Shown here: positions 1 through 8,487 of the stretch, one piece after another
Position numbering within the stretch: the stretch's first letter is position 1
Layout of the letters: every line of letters starts with the position of its first letter
Assembly (NCBI GenBank): GCA_024427125.1
Contig: JAKSVN010000005.1
Location: 1-47,019, forward strand
Direction of reading: 5' to 3'
DNA length: 47,019 nt
DNA from: Mycoplasmoidaceae bacterium
GTDB lineage: Bacteria; Bacillota_I; Bacilli_A; Mycoplasmatales; Mycoplasmoidaceae
Program-made: the position numbers and the translations under genes
Notes under the pieces: generated by a model
What the model saw: the letters and a program-made list of their open reading frames with translations, nothing else
Told to the model about the DNA's origin: nothing
The model's database searches: none

Positions 1-51
1 TCCTAATTTCTTTTAAGTTTTTTTGCAGTACCCGAAATGGGGTTCACTGCA
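1..51. mobile_element. Left outward-facing IS-like terminal inverted repeat
   Basis: Positions 1-51 are the perfect reverse complement of 46965-47015. The inner 28 nt (24-51) begin TG and end CA and form an imperfect palindrome. TG...CA termini with a CACTGCA edge resemble the IS150 group of the IS3 family; this family call is an inference because no transposase is in the window. In the right-hand copy the sequence outside the palindrome ends in AGGAG, as expected for the ribosome-binding site of a transposase gene starting just outside. The element body would lie to the left of base 1. Confidence 0.5.
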
Positions 52-109
52 TAAATTCTCTTTTTTTATTATATAATAATTGTAAGAAAAGTAAGAAAGA
101 TAAGAAACA

Positions 110-325
110 ATGAAAGCACAAAAATTTATTTGAAGTGTAACTGTTACTTCTAAAGGTCAAATCAGTTTACCTAAACAAGCAAGAGAAGTTTTCAAAATTA
201 AAGACGGAGATACTCTTTTACTTTTAGGTGATACAGATAGAGGGTTAGCAATAGTTAATCAGGAACAGTCATTAGCTTTTGCTAACGCTGTATTAAAAGC
301 TACAAGGAAAAGGGGTGCAAAGTAA
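110..325 (+). CDS. AbrB/SpoVT-type DNA-binding protein
   Basis: A 71-aa protein with one UGA-coded Trp (codon 8). The core TSKGQISLPKQAREVF followed by a KDGD turn is the swapped-hairpin AbrB/MazE/SpoVT DNA-binding fold (residues about 8-50). Such proteins act as dimeric transition-state regulators or as antitoxins. No toxin-like partner follows: the next gene is a DUF4177 protein, so a classic MazEF pair is not evident. A TATAAT box lies at 72-77 and a purine-rich stretch precedes the ATG. It is the first gene inside the IS-like end. The family is clear; the target is unknown. Confidence 0.8.
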
Positions 326-327
326 TT

Positions 328-468
328 ATGTATAAAGTAGTTAAGTGCAAACCCTGAATAAAGGACATGCAAGAACTATTAGATAAGTATGAAAAGTCAG
401 GATGAGAATTAGTTAGTCATGCTAGTAATTCTGGAACTGCTGGTCATACATTTATATTTAAAAAATAA
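328..468 (+). CDS. DUF4177-like small protein
   Basis: A 46-aa protein starting 2 nt after the AbrB-like gene, so very likely co-transcribed with it. The pattern is an N-terminal YKVVKCK strand, a helix (MQELLDKYEKSG), then GWELVSHA and a C-terminal TFIFKK strand. This is typical of DUF4177 proteins, whose function is unknown. Two Trp residues are encoded by UGA, so the gene is invisible in the standard code. The length is normal for the family. Confidence 0.7.
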
Positions 469-476
469 TTTAATCT

Positions 477-701
477 ATGATTAATAAACTTTTATATTAC
501 CCATTAAATGCATTTACCTATAATGATTTAAAGACAATCATTATTATTTTCTATAGTATGGTTAGAATAAAAGGCAATGGAAGAAATGTAAACAAAAGGA
601 AGTCTAAATTAGACTTAATTTTGGAAAAAATTGACAACCTTGATATAAAACTAACTTCTAGAATTGACAATTTAGTCAAACTTAATAATTTAAAAGAATA
701 A
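477..701 (+). CDS. Small coiled-coil protein, paralogue of 4864-5145
   Basis: A 74-aa reading frame with no ribosome-binding site that I can see; an internal ATG at 557 is an alternative start. The C-terminal half is a charged helix ending RIDNLVKLNNLKE, which matches the RFDNLIRKNNLKE end of the protein at 4864-5145. In both, a strong hairpin terminator follows directly. The N-terminal part (residues 1-27) is hydrophobic and may not be translated. I do not recognise a family. It may be a small cytosolic coiled-coil protein of the AbrB operon. Confidence 0.45.
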   Translation: MINKLLYYPLNAFTYNDLKTIIIIFYSMVRIKGNGRNVNKRKSKLDLILEKIDNLDIKLTSRIDNLVKLNNLKE

Positions 702-723
702 AAAGAGGGAAATCCCTCTTTTT
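700..723. terminator. Bidirectional terminator
   Basis: An 11-bp stem AAAAAGAGGGA / TCCCTCTTTTT with a 2-nt loop. It serves the plus-strand small genes and the minus-strand der operon, whose stop codon overlaps its edge. Confidence 0.8.
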
Positions 724-2044
724 ATTTTCTTATTCTAGCATTCTTATCTTTATAGTAGATAGTGACTGGAACATTATCTAGACCAAATGCTTGTCTTATT
801 TGGTTTTCTATATATCTAGCATAGCTAAAGTGTAGATATTTAGGATCATTAGTAAATAAGACAAATGTTGGAATATTAGATTCTACTTGTGTTCCGTAGT
901 GAATAGTTATTCTATTGCCTTTAAATTTAGGTGGTGGATTTAGAATTTGTGCTTTGGCAACAACTTCATTTAAAGCTGATGTCGCTACTTTAATTTTCAA
1001 TTTTTTATAAATATCTTCAATTGTTTCAAAGATAGTATGAACACGTTTATTATCTTTAGCAGAGATAAAAACAATTGGTGCTCATGATAAATAATCAAAG
1101 TCAGCACGAATAAGTTTTATAAACTTATCCATAGTATTATTTTCTTTTTTAACTAAGTCTCATTTATTAACAACAACAATCGTTGGGATGTTAGCGGCAT
1201 GTGCCAAACCGGCAATTACTTCATCTTGTTCATTAAATTCTTCTGAACCATCTAACATTACAATAATTAAATTAGATCTGCTAATAGCTTCTTGTGTACG
1301 AAGATAAGAATACTTATCTACATTAGCAGACATCTTTCCTTTTCTTCTTATTCCGGCCGTATCAATGATAGTGTAACTTTTACCATGATATTTAAACTTA
1401 CAGTCAATAGAATCTCTTGTTGCATTAGCAACAGGAGAAACAATTACTCTATTTTGTCCTATTAGTGTGTTAACTAATGAACTTTTACCAACATTAGGTC
1501 TACCAATAATGCAAAACTTAAAAGATTCTTCTTCTTTTCTTTCAGGTGCTCTATTTAGTTGTCTAACAACTTCATCCAATAAATCACCTATACCTATTCC
1601 ATGTGTACATGAAATAGGGTAGAATGTTCCAAACTTTAAACTATAGAAACCTCTATCGCCACAATGGTTATAGTTTTCTGCCTTATTAACAACTAAGATA
1701 ACTTTCTTATCTTTAGCCTTTGTTTTTAATAATTTAGCAATATATTGGTCTTGCGCGTTAACACCATCTTTTTCAGACACAATAAATAAAATAACATCTG
1801 CTTCTTCAATAGCATAATTAACTTGTTGATTAATTACTTCTTGGAATGGAGCATCAGTGTTTTTTAAAATTCCACCTGTATCAATAATTGAAAAACTTCT
1901 ACCCACTCAAGTTGCGGTAGCATAATTTCGGTCTCTGGTTATACCAGGAGCATCATCTACTATTGCTTTCTTGTGACCAAGAATACGATTAAATAGTGAG
2001 CTCTTTCCGACATTAGGTTTTCCAACTAAAGCTATTTTTTTCAT
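722..2044 (-). CDS. der: Ribosome assembly GTPase Der (EngA)
   Basis: A 440-aa double-GTPase acting in 50S subunit maturation. The first G domain has GKPNVGKSS near residue 8 and DTGGI near residue 55. The second has GRPNVGKSS near residue 180, [10 protein letters not shown] and the NKWD specificity motif, whose Trp is UGA. A KH-like C-terminal domain ends in KNARIRK. The length matches the family. The start ATG lies inside the end of cmk (overlap 13 nt), so the genes are translationally coupled; der is the last gene of the operon and ends in the bidirectional terminator. Confidence 0.95.
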
Positions 2045-2724
2045 GGTGTATTTTTAATAACGAAATGTTCTCTCTTTTTATTAACTGTATCAACAATTAA
2101 ATCAACAACTTCTTCTTTTGTCATTTTTGTTGAGTCAATGTAAGTTGCATCCTTTGCTTTCTTTAATGGAGACACCTTACGGTGAGTATCTTGATAGTCT
2201 CTTGCTTGAATATCTTCAAACAACTTTTTAAATTCTTTTGTTCCTGCTTTTATTCCATTATCTTTAGCACGACGTTTAGTTCTTTCCTTTACATCTGCAT
2301 CTAGAAAGAATTTATATGGAGTGTCTGGAAGAATAACAGTTCCTATATCTCTTCCATCCATTACTAAAGACGTAGTCTTAATAATTTCTTTAAGATCCTT
2401 TTCATATCTTACTCTTACTTCAGGATATTTAGAAATAGTAGATGCATTCATAGAATACACATCTTTCATTATTTCAATTGTTACATCTAAACCATTGATA
2501 AGGAATGAACCATCTTTAAATTCAAATTTAAATTGTTTCATTTCTTCAACAACGTTTGCTTCATTTTTACAATCTATATCTTTTAAAGCAAAAGCATAGC
2601 TTCTAAAGATTCTTCCTGTAGACATATAGATAATGCCTAAACGTTGAGCGACTAATTGACCAACAGTGGTTTTACCACTACCTGCTGGGCCATCAATTGC
2701 AACTTGTATTAAATCATGTTTCAT
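2032..2724 (-). CDS. cmk: Cytidylate kinase
   Basis: A 230-aa CMP/dCMP kinase of pyrimidine salvage. It shows the P-loop GPAGSGKTT at residues 11-19, the MDGRDIGT substrate motif and the basic lid region around [14 protein letters not shown] near the end is Trp; the true stop is the TAG at 2032-2034, giving an overlap with der. The ATG at 2724 was preferred; an upstream in-frame TTG at 2736 sits closer to the AAGGTGG sequence, so the start is not certain. The Cmk-Der pair is the usual mollicute arrangement. Confidence 0.93.
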
Positions 2725-2725
2725 A

Positions 2726-3349
2726 CTATAAGACAAACCACCTTACTAATAATAATAGGAAAGTAAGAAGAAAGAAAACTAATGCTATAGCAATAGAAAT
2801 AACAAACACATGGTGACCAATATTACGTTGGTCATTTTTAGATAGTTGGTGTATTACACCAACATTTGTTTGATGTTTATTCTTAGCTAAGTTTTCAAAT
2901 CTTGCTTGTAAGTCTTTTTCAAATTCTTTATCTTTATCTTTGCTTAAGTTAGCTTCTTGAATGTAAGCAGCCAACAGCGCATATTCTTTATTACTATTTA
3001 ATCATGAATCTTTGATCTTATTTTTTTGATCAAGGATAGATTCATTTTGTAAATTAAATAGAATAGTAGAAATATTGTTCTTATTGTTTATAGATTTAGC
3101 TTTAGATAAATCTTTAAACATCCTAGTGATTTGATTAGGAATTTGGTTTTGACTAACAATTACTTCACTAACGCCCTTATGCAAATTTAGTTGTGGATCA
3201 ACTACATTTTGTAAAATAGCAGGGTTGACTCTGTCAATTGCCCTTTTATATTTTTCAATCTGTTGGGTTTGCAACATTATGGAATAACCAACTTGTGAAG
3301 ATTGGTTAATTTCATGACGGTAGCTTTCCCATTTTTGCATACGGGTCAT
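2726..3349 (-). CDS. Tail-anchored membrane protein, unknown function
   Basis: A 207-aa protein made continuous by a UGA Trp. Residues 1-175 are hydrophilic and helix-rich (QKWESYRHEI, a region with many Q/N/K). A single strongly hydrophobic segment fills residues 180-207 to the C-terminus (VFVISIAIALVFFLLTFLLL), the layout of a tail-anchored protein. It is the first gene of the der operon, ending 1 nt before the cmk start. A -10-like CATAAT lies 8 nt before the ATG, so the message may be nearly leaderless. I do not recognise the family. Confidence 0.75.
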
Positions 3350-3447
3350 ATATTTATATTATGTATATTTTTTACATATTTAAATCAATAATATACTTTT
3401 ATGTATATAATAATGTGGATTTAATGGTTAGAAGAAAGTAGGTCTAT

Positions 3448-4761
3448 ATGACAAACAATTTATCTTCTTCTGATTTGACTTTATTAATAATTTGTATTAT
3501 TTCAATGGTGATAATTATTGCCTGCGCTGGCATCATCATTTTCTTGCGCATTAAAAGAAATAAGGTTCAAAAACAATCACAAGTGATTGAAGACTATAGA
3601 TATGAACCTCTTAATAAAGAAATTGGAAGATACAAAAAATTAAGAGAACAATATAAAAGTAAATTAATTAATCAAGATTATCTTGATCATGACAAGACAT
3701 TAAATGATATGAAAGCTATTCTTGATGTTGAACTTCAAGAATATAAAGCTCAAGAGCTAGTTAAGATTGAACAAGATATTGAAAAACAAAAGAATGTCTT
3801 ATTAAGACATACTATTTTAGATGCAATGCAACCATTACATCTAAAAGTTATTAACGAATCTTCTGTTCATTATTTACCAATTGATGATAAATATAAACCA
3901 TTATTAATTGGTAAAAAAGGTAGAAACATTAAGTTCCTTAATGAAGTTACTAACTGTAACATCAATGTTGATAAGAATAGTCCATATGTAGAAATCTCTT
4001 GTCCAAATCCTTTGGACAAGCAAATTGCTATCAATACAATTAATCACTTACTTAAATCTGAAGCTTTTGATATTACAGCTATCCAAAATGTTTATCAAAA
4101 AGAATGTAGATTAATGACTAAGGAATGTTATGAAACTGGTAAGAAGTATTTAGGTATTCTAAATATAGATAATTCAGATCAAACTTTATGTGAATATGTT
4201 GGTAGGTTAAAATATCGTTGATCTTTTAGCCAAAATGTTTTAGAGCATTGTTACGAGACAGCATTAATTTGTGAAAGACTAGCAACAGATTTAGGTTTAG
4301 ATCCTAACACTGCTAAAGCAGTAGGATTCTTTCATGACATTGGTAAATGCATGGATTATGAAAGCAAATATAACCATGTGGCTACCGGTGTTAAGATTGC
4401 AAAAGAGTGTAACCTACCACTGGAAGTGGTAAATGGTATTTTAAAGCACCACAGAAACAATTGTAATGATGATTATGTCTTACTAGTTAGATGTGCTGAT
4501 GCATGGTCTGCAGCTAGAAAAGGTGCAAGACATATGCCAACAGAAAAACAAGATGAAACAATCAAAATAGTTGAGGCTAAACTTAAAAAGATTAAAGGTA
4601 TTCTATCATTCAAAGTAGATATGGATGGTAATGATATTAAAATCATTTTTGTTCCTGTCTTACCAGACAAGAAAAACTATTTTGATATCAAATATGAGAT
4701 CATTAAAACTATCAAGAAAGACGTGAGACTAAATAAACATCACATTTCCATCATTCAATAG
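3448..4761 (+). CDS. rny: Ribonuclease Y
   Basis: A 437-aa membrane-anchored endoribonuclease that starts mRNA decay in Gram-positive lineages. An N-terminal membrane segment (residues 11-35) is followed by a charged coiled coil (about 45-125), a KH domain with the GKKG loop near residue 153 (LLIGKKGRNIKFLNE), and an HD phosphohydrolase domain with FHDIGK near residue 297. It is shorter than the usual 510-520 aa, mostly in the coiled coil. One UGA Trp lies between the KH and HD regions. A TATAAT box and a GTAGG ribosome site precede it. Confidence 0.93.
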
Positions 4762-4782
4762 TCTAGCAAAAAATTTTAACTT

Positions 4783-4814
4783 ACCTATATCTATAGATAT
4801 AGGTATTTTTATTT
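4783..4814 (+). terminator. rny terminator
   Basis: An ACCTATAT / ATATAGGT stem with a 6-nt loop, followed by a T-rich tract. Confidence 0.75.
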
Positions 4815-4863
4815 TGACTACCTTTTTCTATTTTTTAGGTGAAGGTGTAGGCAGGAGAGCATT

Positions 4864-5145
4864 ATGGCAAAGCCATCTATAAAACTAAATTGAACATCAT
4901 TTAAGAATTCATATAATAATTTTAAGATAGCAACAACAATGGCAGAAGTTACTAATTTACTTAAAAATTTTAAAGAAGATGGCAAACATGCTATTGCCTT
5001 AGGTGTTTTAAAAGATAACACTCAAAAACCACCACAATGGTTTTTAGATTATATGGAGAATTTTAGAAAAGATATGGACAACTTTAGAAAACAAATAAAT
5101 GATCGATTTGATAATCTTATTAGGAAAAACAATTTAAAAGAGTAA
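4864..5145 (+). CDS. Small coiled-coil protein, paralogue of 477-701
   Basis: A 93-aa protein. The ATG at 4864 is chosen because CAGGAGAG lies 8 nt upstream and the frame stays open through a UGA Trp; the ATG at 4939 is internal. The N-terminal half is mixed. Residues about 58-93 form a charged helix (YMENFRKDMDNFRKQIND) ending RFDNLIRKNNLKE, shared with the protein at 477-701. A hairpin terminator follows directly. The family is unknown. Confidence 0.65.
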
Positions 5146-5165
5146 GGAAATCCTTACTCTTATTA
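5139..5165. terminator. Terminator after the coiled-coil gene
   Basis: An AGAGTAAGGA / TCCTTACTCT stem with a 2-nt loop and a TA-rich tail. It overlaps the stop region, as the equivalent hairpin does at 700-723. Confidence 0.7.
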
Positions 5166-5195
5166 TTTTTATAGTCCTGAACCGGTTAAAAACGC

Positions 5196-5555
5196 TTAAT
5201 TCTTTAGTTCTAATAGTTTAGCTTTTAGTGCAGTTGCACAATCGCCAATTAGTAAAGTGATATTATTTTCTGATTTAATAACACCTTTAGCAGAGATTTT
5301 TCTTAGTTGGTCAAAGTTTATCTTTGACATATCTGTTACTTGAAAAGTAATAGTAGAGATAGTAGAAGAGATATTAACAATGTTTGATACTCCACCTAAA
5401 GCATTGGCTGTAGCTTGTATATCTGGTAAACCAATTGTATTTAAAGTTAATTGGTCATTTTTATTAGCAGCTTGTCTAGCAGCTTCTTTTTTAGCTTTTC
5501 TTGATAAATGACCAAAGGTCAAGATATTAAGAAACTTAGTTAATTTCTTACCCAT
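5196..5555 (-). CDS. PTS EIIB-like protein lacking the phosphocysteine
   Basis: A 119-aa protein. Residues about 45-119 follow the glucose-type EIIB fold (IQATANALGGVSNIVNI, then KGVIKSENNITLLIG). In active EIIB the turn after NI carries a Cys followed by ITRLR; here the aligned stretch reads SSTISTIT, so the phospho-accepting Cys is missing. Residues 1-40 are basic. It is joined to nadK by a TAATG overlap, and rny lies nearby, as I recall for M. genitalium MG128-MG130. It is likely a non-catalytic or regulatory relative of EIIB, not a working sugar transporter subunit. Confidence 0.75.
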   Translation of the reverse strand: MGKKLTKFLNILTFGHLSRKAKKEAARQAANKNDQLTLNTIGLPDIQATANALGGVSNIVNISSTISTITFQVTDMSKINFDQLRKISAKGVIKSENNITLLIGDCATALKAKLLELKN

Positions 5556-6337
5556 TATTTCTTTTCTCCAATAATGAAGACCTTTTGTAATTTATTTAGA
5601 TAAGGTTTTAATTCTTTATAGAAACCAATCTTAGCTTTTAATGTAGTTAAAGTTAATTTAAAAGGTGATTTAGTATCAACTTCGTGTTCATAACCATCAT
5701 TCATTAAAATCATCTTACCATTAGCTTTTAAATTAGATAGTTCTACTGTTTGATGTCCATCTAAGACAACAGCATTACCTATAGATAGATATTTAGCGTG
5801 TGCTAGAGGTGAAACCTCTGACATTTCTCAAATTTTAGATTTAGTTAATAAGATAGCATTCTTTAATGATTTATTTAAACCTGTTGAACCTGTCTTAGTA
5901 CAAAAGCATAAACCTGATCCTCAGAATCATTCATAGTGATGATTGTTAATACAAATATCAGCAGAAATAGTATTAATACCTTCGATTAAGATTTCATTAA
6001 TTGCATAATATGTTTTATTACCAACTTTACAAGCAACCACATCGGGTTTATAAAAGTTATTATCATTATCAAAATATTTGATAATAGCTTTTGGATCTAA
6101 GTTTAAATCAATACTATAAAAACCTACTAGACCTGTATTGATTAATACCATTTTTACATCTTTTTTTGCATATGTGTTATAAGCATGAACAAATGTTCCA
6201 TCTCCACCTAATACAACAATGTTTTGTGCATCTGGTGAAATAACACATCCTGCTTTTCTAAAGGCAGAAGCTAGTTTTTTCTTAGCTTCTTGACTCTTGC
6301 TAGAGTCATTACAATATATAAAGAATTTTTTTGTCAT
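5555..6337 (-). CDS. nadK: NAD kinase
   Basis: A 260-aa enzyme phosphorylating NAD to NADP. It carries the diagnostic GGDGTFVHAY near residue 45, the NEILIEG strand and a GSTGLNKSL loop where most homologues have GSTAY. Four UGA codons near the middle and one later read as Trp, splitting the gene in the standard code. It shares a TATAAT region (around 6357-6362, symmetric on both strands) with the divergent trpS. Its stop overlaps the start of the EIIB-like gene by 1 nt. Confidence 0.9.
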
Positions 6338-6380
6338 AAGATAATTCCTATAAGATTATAATTTAAAATATATATTAGTT

Positions 6381-7418
6381 ATGAAAAATACAAATAACAA
6401 ACCAATCATGTTAAGTGGGATTCAACCCTCTAACAGAATAACTCTAGGTAATTACCTAGGAGCAATTAAACCATATGTTCAAACATCTGGGATGTTTGAC
6501 ATGTATGTTTTTGTTGCAGACCTACATGCTATTACTAATACATTTGAACCTGAAAAACTTGCTAAAAATAGAAAAGAAACTATATGTATGTATTATGCAT
6601 GTGGTTTAGACTTTAACAAAGTTAAAATCTTCTATCAATCAGATGTTAAGAGTCATACAGAACTTGCTCATGTATTAACATGTCATACTACTTTAGGTGA
6701 ACTAAACAGAATGACTCAATTTAAGGATAAAGCTAAGAAAGCTGTAGGTAATGGAACAGAAATGATCCCTACGGGATTATTAATGTATCCAGTATTAATG
6801 GCTGCAGATATTTTACTATATGATGCTGATGCTGTTATTGTTGGTTCTGACCAAAAACAACATATGGAACTTGCAAGAAATATTGCTGAACGTATGAATA
6901 AGAAGTATGCTGCAAGAAATGGGGGCAAACCATTATTTACTGTTCCTGAACCATATATTTTAAAGACAGGAGCAAGAATTATGGATTTACAAGATCCATC
7001 GATTAAGATGTCTAAATCTAATGTTAATGAAAAAGGAACTATCTTTATAATGGATAGTCCTGAAATAGTAGCAGATAAGATTAAAAAAGCTAAAACTGAT
7101 AGCTTTAACAAAGTTAAATATGATAAAGAAAAGCAACCAGGTTTAAGCAACCTAATTGAAATTTATGCTGCTTTAACTGGAATGAGTTATGCTGATATTG
7201 AAAAAGCATATAAAGATGCACCAAACTATGGTGTCTTTAAGACAGACTTAATTAAGATTGTTTGTGATGAATTAAACAAACTTCAAGCAAGATTTAATGA
7301 AGCATTAAAGATTTATGATTCTAAATTATTACCTATCTTAGAAAAGAATGCTAAAGAATGTACTAAAATAGTTGAAGCTAAGACTGAAGCTGTTTATAAA
7401 GCTATAGGAATGAAATAA
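6381..7418 (+). CDS. trpS: Tryptophanyl-tRNA synthetase
   Basis: A 345-aa class I aminoacyl-tRNA synthetase. It has the HIGH-type signature as GNYLGAIK (residues 23-30), the tryptophan pocket region around TGLLMYPVLMAADILLYDAD, and the class I KMSKS loop (IKMSKSN near residue 214). The length is normal. In UGA-as-Trp bacteria this enzyme charges both Trp tRNAs. Its stop codon overlaps the HAD gene start by 1 nt (TAATG), so the two are coupled. Confidence 0.96.
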   Translation: MKNTNNKPIMLSGIQPSNRITLGNYLGAIKPYVQTSGMFDMYVFVADLHAITNTFEPEKLAKNRKETICMYYACGLDFNKVKIFYQSDVKSHTELAHVLTCHTTLGELNRMTQFKDKAKKAVGNGTEMIPTGLLMYPVLMAADILLYDADAVIVGSDQKQHMELARNIAERMNKKYAARNGGKPLFTVPEPYILKTGARIMDLQDPSIKMSKSNVNEKGTIFIMDSPEIVADKIKKAKTDSFNKVKYDKEKQPGLSNLIEIYAALTGMSYADIEKAYKDAPNYGVFKTDLIKIVCDELNKLQARFNEALKIYDSKLLPILEKNAKECTKIVEAKTEAVYKAIGMK

Positions 7419-8407
7419 TGGCAACTAAGAATAAGAAAAGAAAAACTAATAGTTTTAACAGACGATTAGCAAAGGTTGAATTTGATAAGCGTTGTTTAAT
7501 TTGTACCGACCTAGATGGTACATTATTAAATCGTGATTGTTATATTCGTTCTTATTCTAGAGAAGTCATTAGTAGATTAACAAACCAAGGACATATAGTT
7601 TGTTTATTTACAGCAAGAGCTTTAAGAGGAAGCTATGCTTTCTATCGTCAATTAAGATTAAAGACACCTCTTGTTAATTACAATGGGTCTGTAATTCATA
7701 ATCCAACAAATCCTGCTTTCACACCTATTTGTTTCTATATAAATACTGAAGTCATTTATAAAATTTTTGCAAACCCACACATTCAAGAATTAATATTGAA
7801 TGTAATCTTTGAAACACCTAATGGTACTTTCTTTTTAAAAGACTATAGACACAAAGTAAGTCATAAACAAGTTCAAAAAGAACTAGCAAAGTTTAATATC
7901 TATACAACTTCAGATATTGGCTTTGTTTCCGATGACTTTGCTAAGCTAGGAAATGGTGCTTATTCTATCTTGATAGAATTAAGAGACATGTCTAAAGCCA
8001 AAATCGTTATGGATGAAATAAAGAAGATTTGTTCTTCTGTAATAGTTAGAAGTTGAACAGAAGAACACGTAGGTACTATTATTGAAGTTAATAGTACATT
8101 CCCATCTAAAGGCTTAGCCTTAAGATATCTTTCTGTATATTATGATATTCCTCTAGAAAGATGCTATGCCTTTGGGGATAATGATAATGATAAAGAAATG
8201 CTTTCTTTAGCTGGCTATGGTTATGCCATGAAAAACGGATCAAAAGAAGCTATACAAGCAGCTAAATTCATCACTAAATATAATAACCATGAGCAAGGTG
8301 TAGCTAGAGAATTAAATAGAATTTTCAAACTTAGAATTCCAGTTAAGATTAATAAAAACTTGAAGTTTGAAGATGGTAAGACAATTGTCTCAAAATTAAA
8401 ACAATAA
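7418..8407 (+). CDS. Cof-type HAD-family phosphatase
   Basis: A 329-aa haloacid dehalogenase-type hydrolase of the Cof/YidA group. Motif I is DLDGTLL (residues 32-38), motif II TAR near residue 67, the cap domain lies between, motif III is SKGLALR, and motif IV is GDNDNDKEML near residue 255. It probably acts on sugar phosphates or flavin/pyridoxal phosphates; the substrate cannot be read from sequence. It has an N-terminal basic extension of about 25 residues and a C-terminal extension past the fold. It is translationally coupled to trpS. Confidence 0.88.
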
Positions 8408-8430
8408 CTAGGTTTATACCTAGTTATTTT
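8403..8430 (+). terminator. trpS-HAD operon terminator
   Basis: An 11-bp stem AATAACTAGGT / ACCTAGTTATT with a 4-nt loop and T-rich tail, overlapping the stop codon. Confidence 0.8.
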
Positions 8431-8434
8431 AATA

Positions 8435-8469
8435 TATAATTATCATGCAAGTGGTTGCAAACGCTTGCA
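8435..8469 (+). promoter_or_regulatory. Promoter with LacI/CcpA-type operator-like palindrome
   Basis: A TATAAT box lies at about 8435-8440. TGCAAACGCTTGCA at 8456-8469 is a near-perfect 14-bp dyad with the central CG, matching the general LacI/GalR operator and cre layout (TGNNANCGNNNNCA). It lies between the promoter and the start codon of the 805-aa lipoprotein, where a bound repressor would block transcription. No LacI-type regulator gene is in the window. Confidence 0.5.
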
Positions 8470-8487
8470 GAAAGAATTTATATATAA

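Noticed and set aside
110..468. AbrB-like gene and DUF4177 gene as a MazEF-type toxin-antitoxin pair
   Set aside because: DUF4177 proteins are not known toxins and the sequence has no RNase or kinase toxin motif.
2321..2599. Plus-strand open frame inside cmk, and similar antisense frames in trpS (6716-7150), uvrA (28958-29302), feoB (39589-40233) and the lipoproteins (25065-25508, 26619-27026)
   Set aside because: They lie wholly opposite well-supported genes, lack ribosome sites and give no recognisable protein; they are shadows of codon bias.
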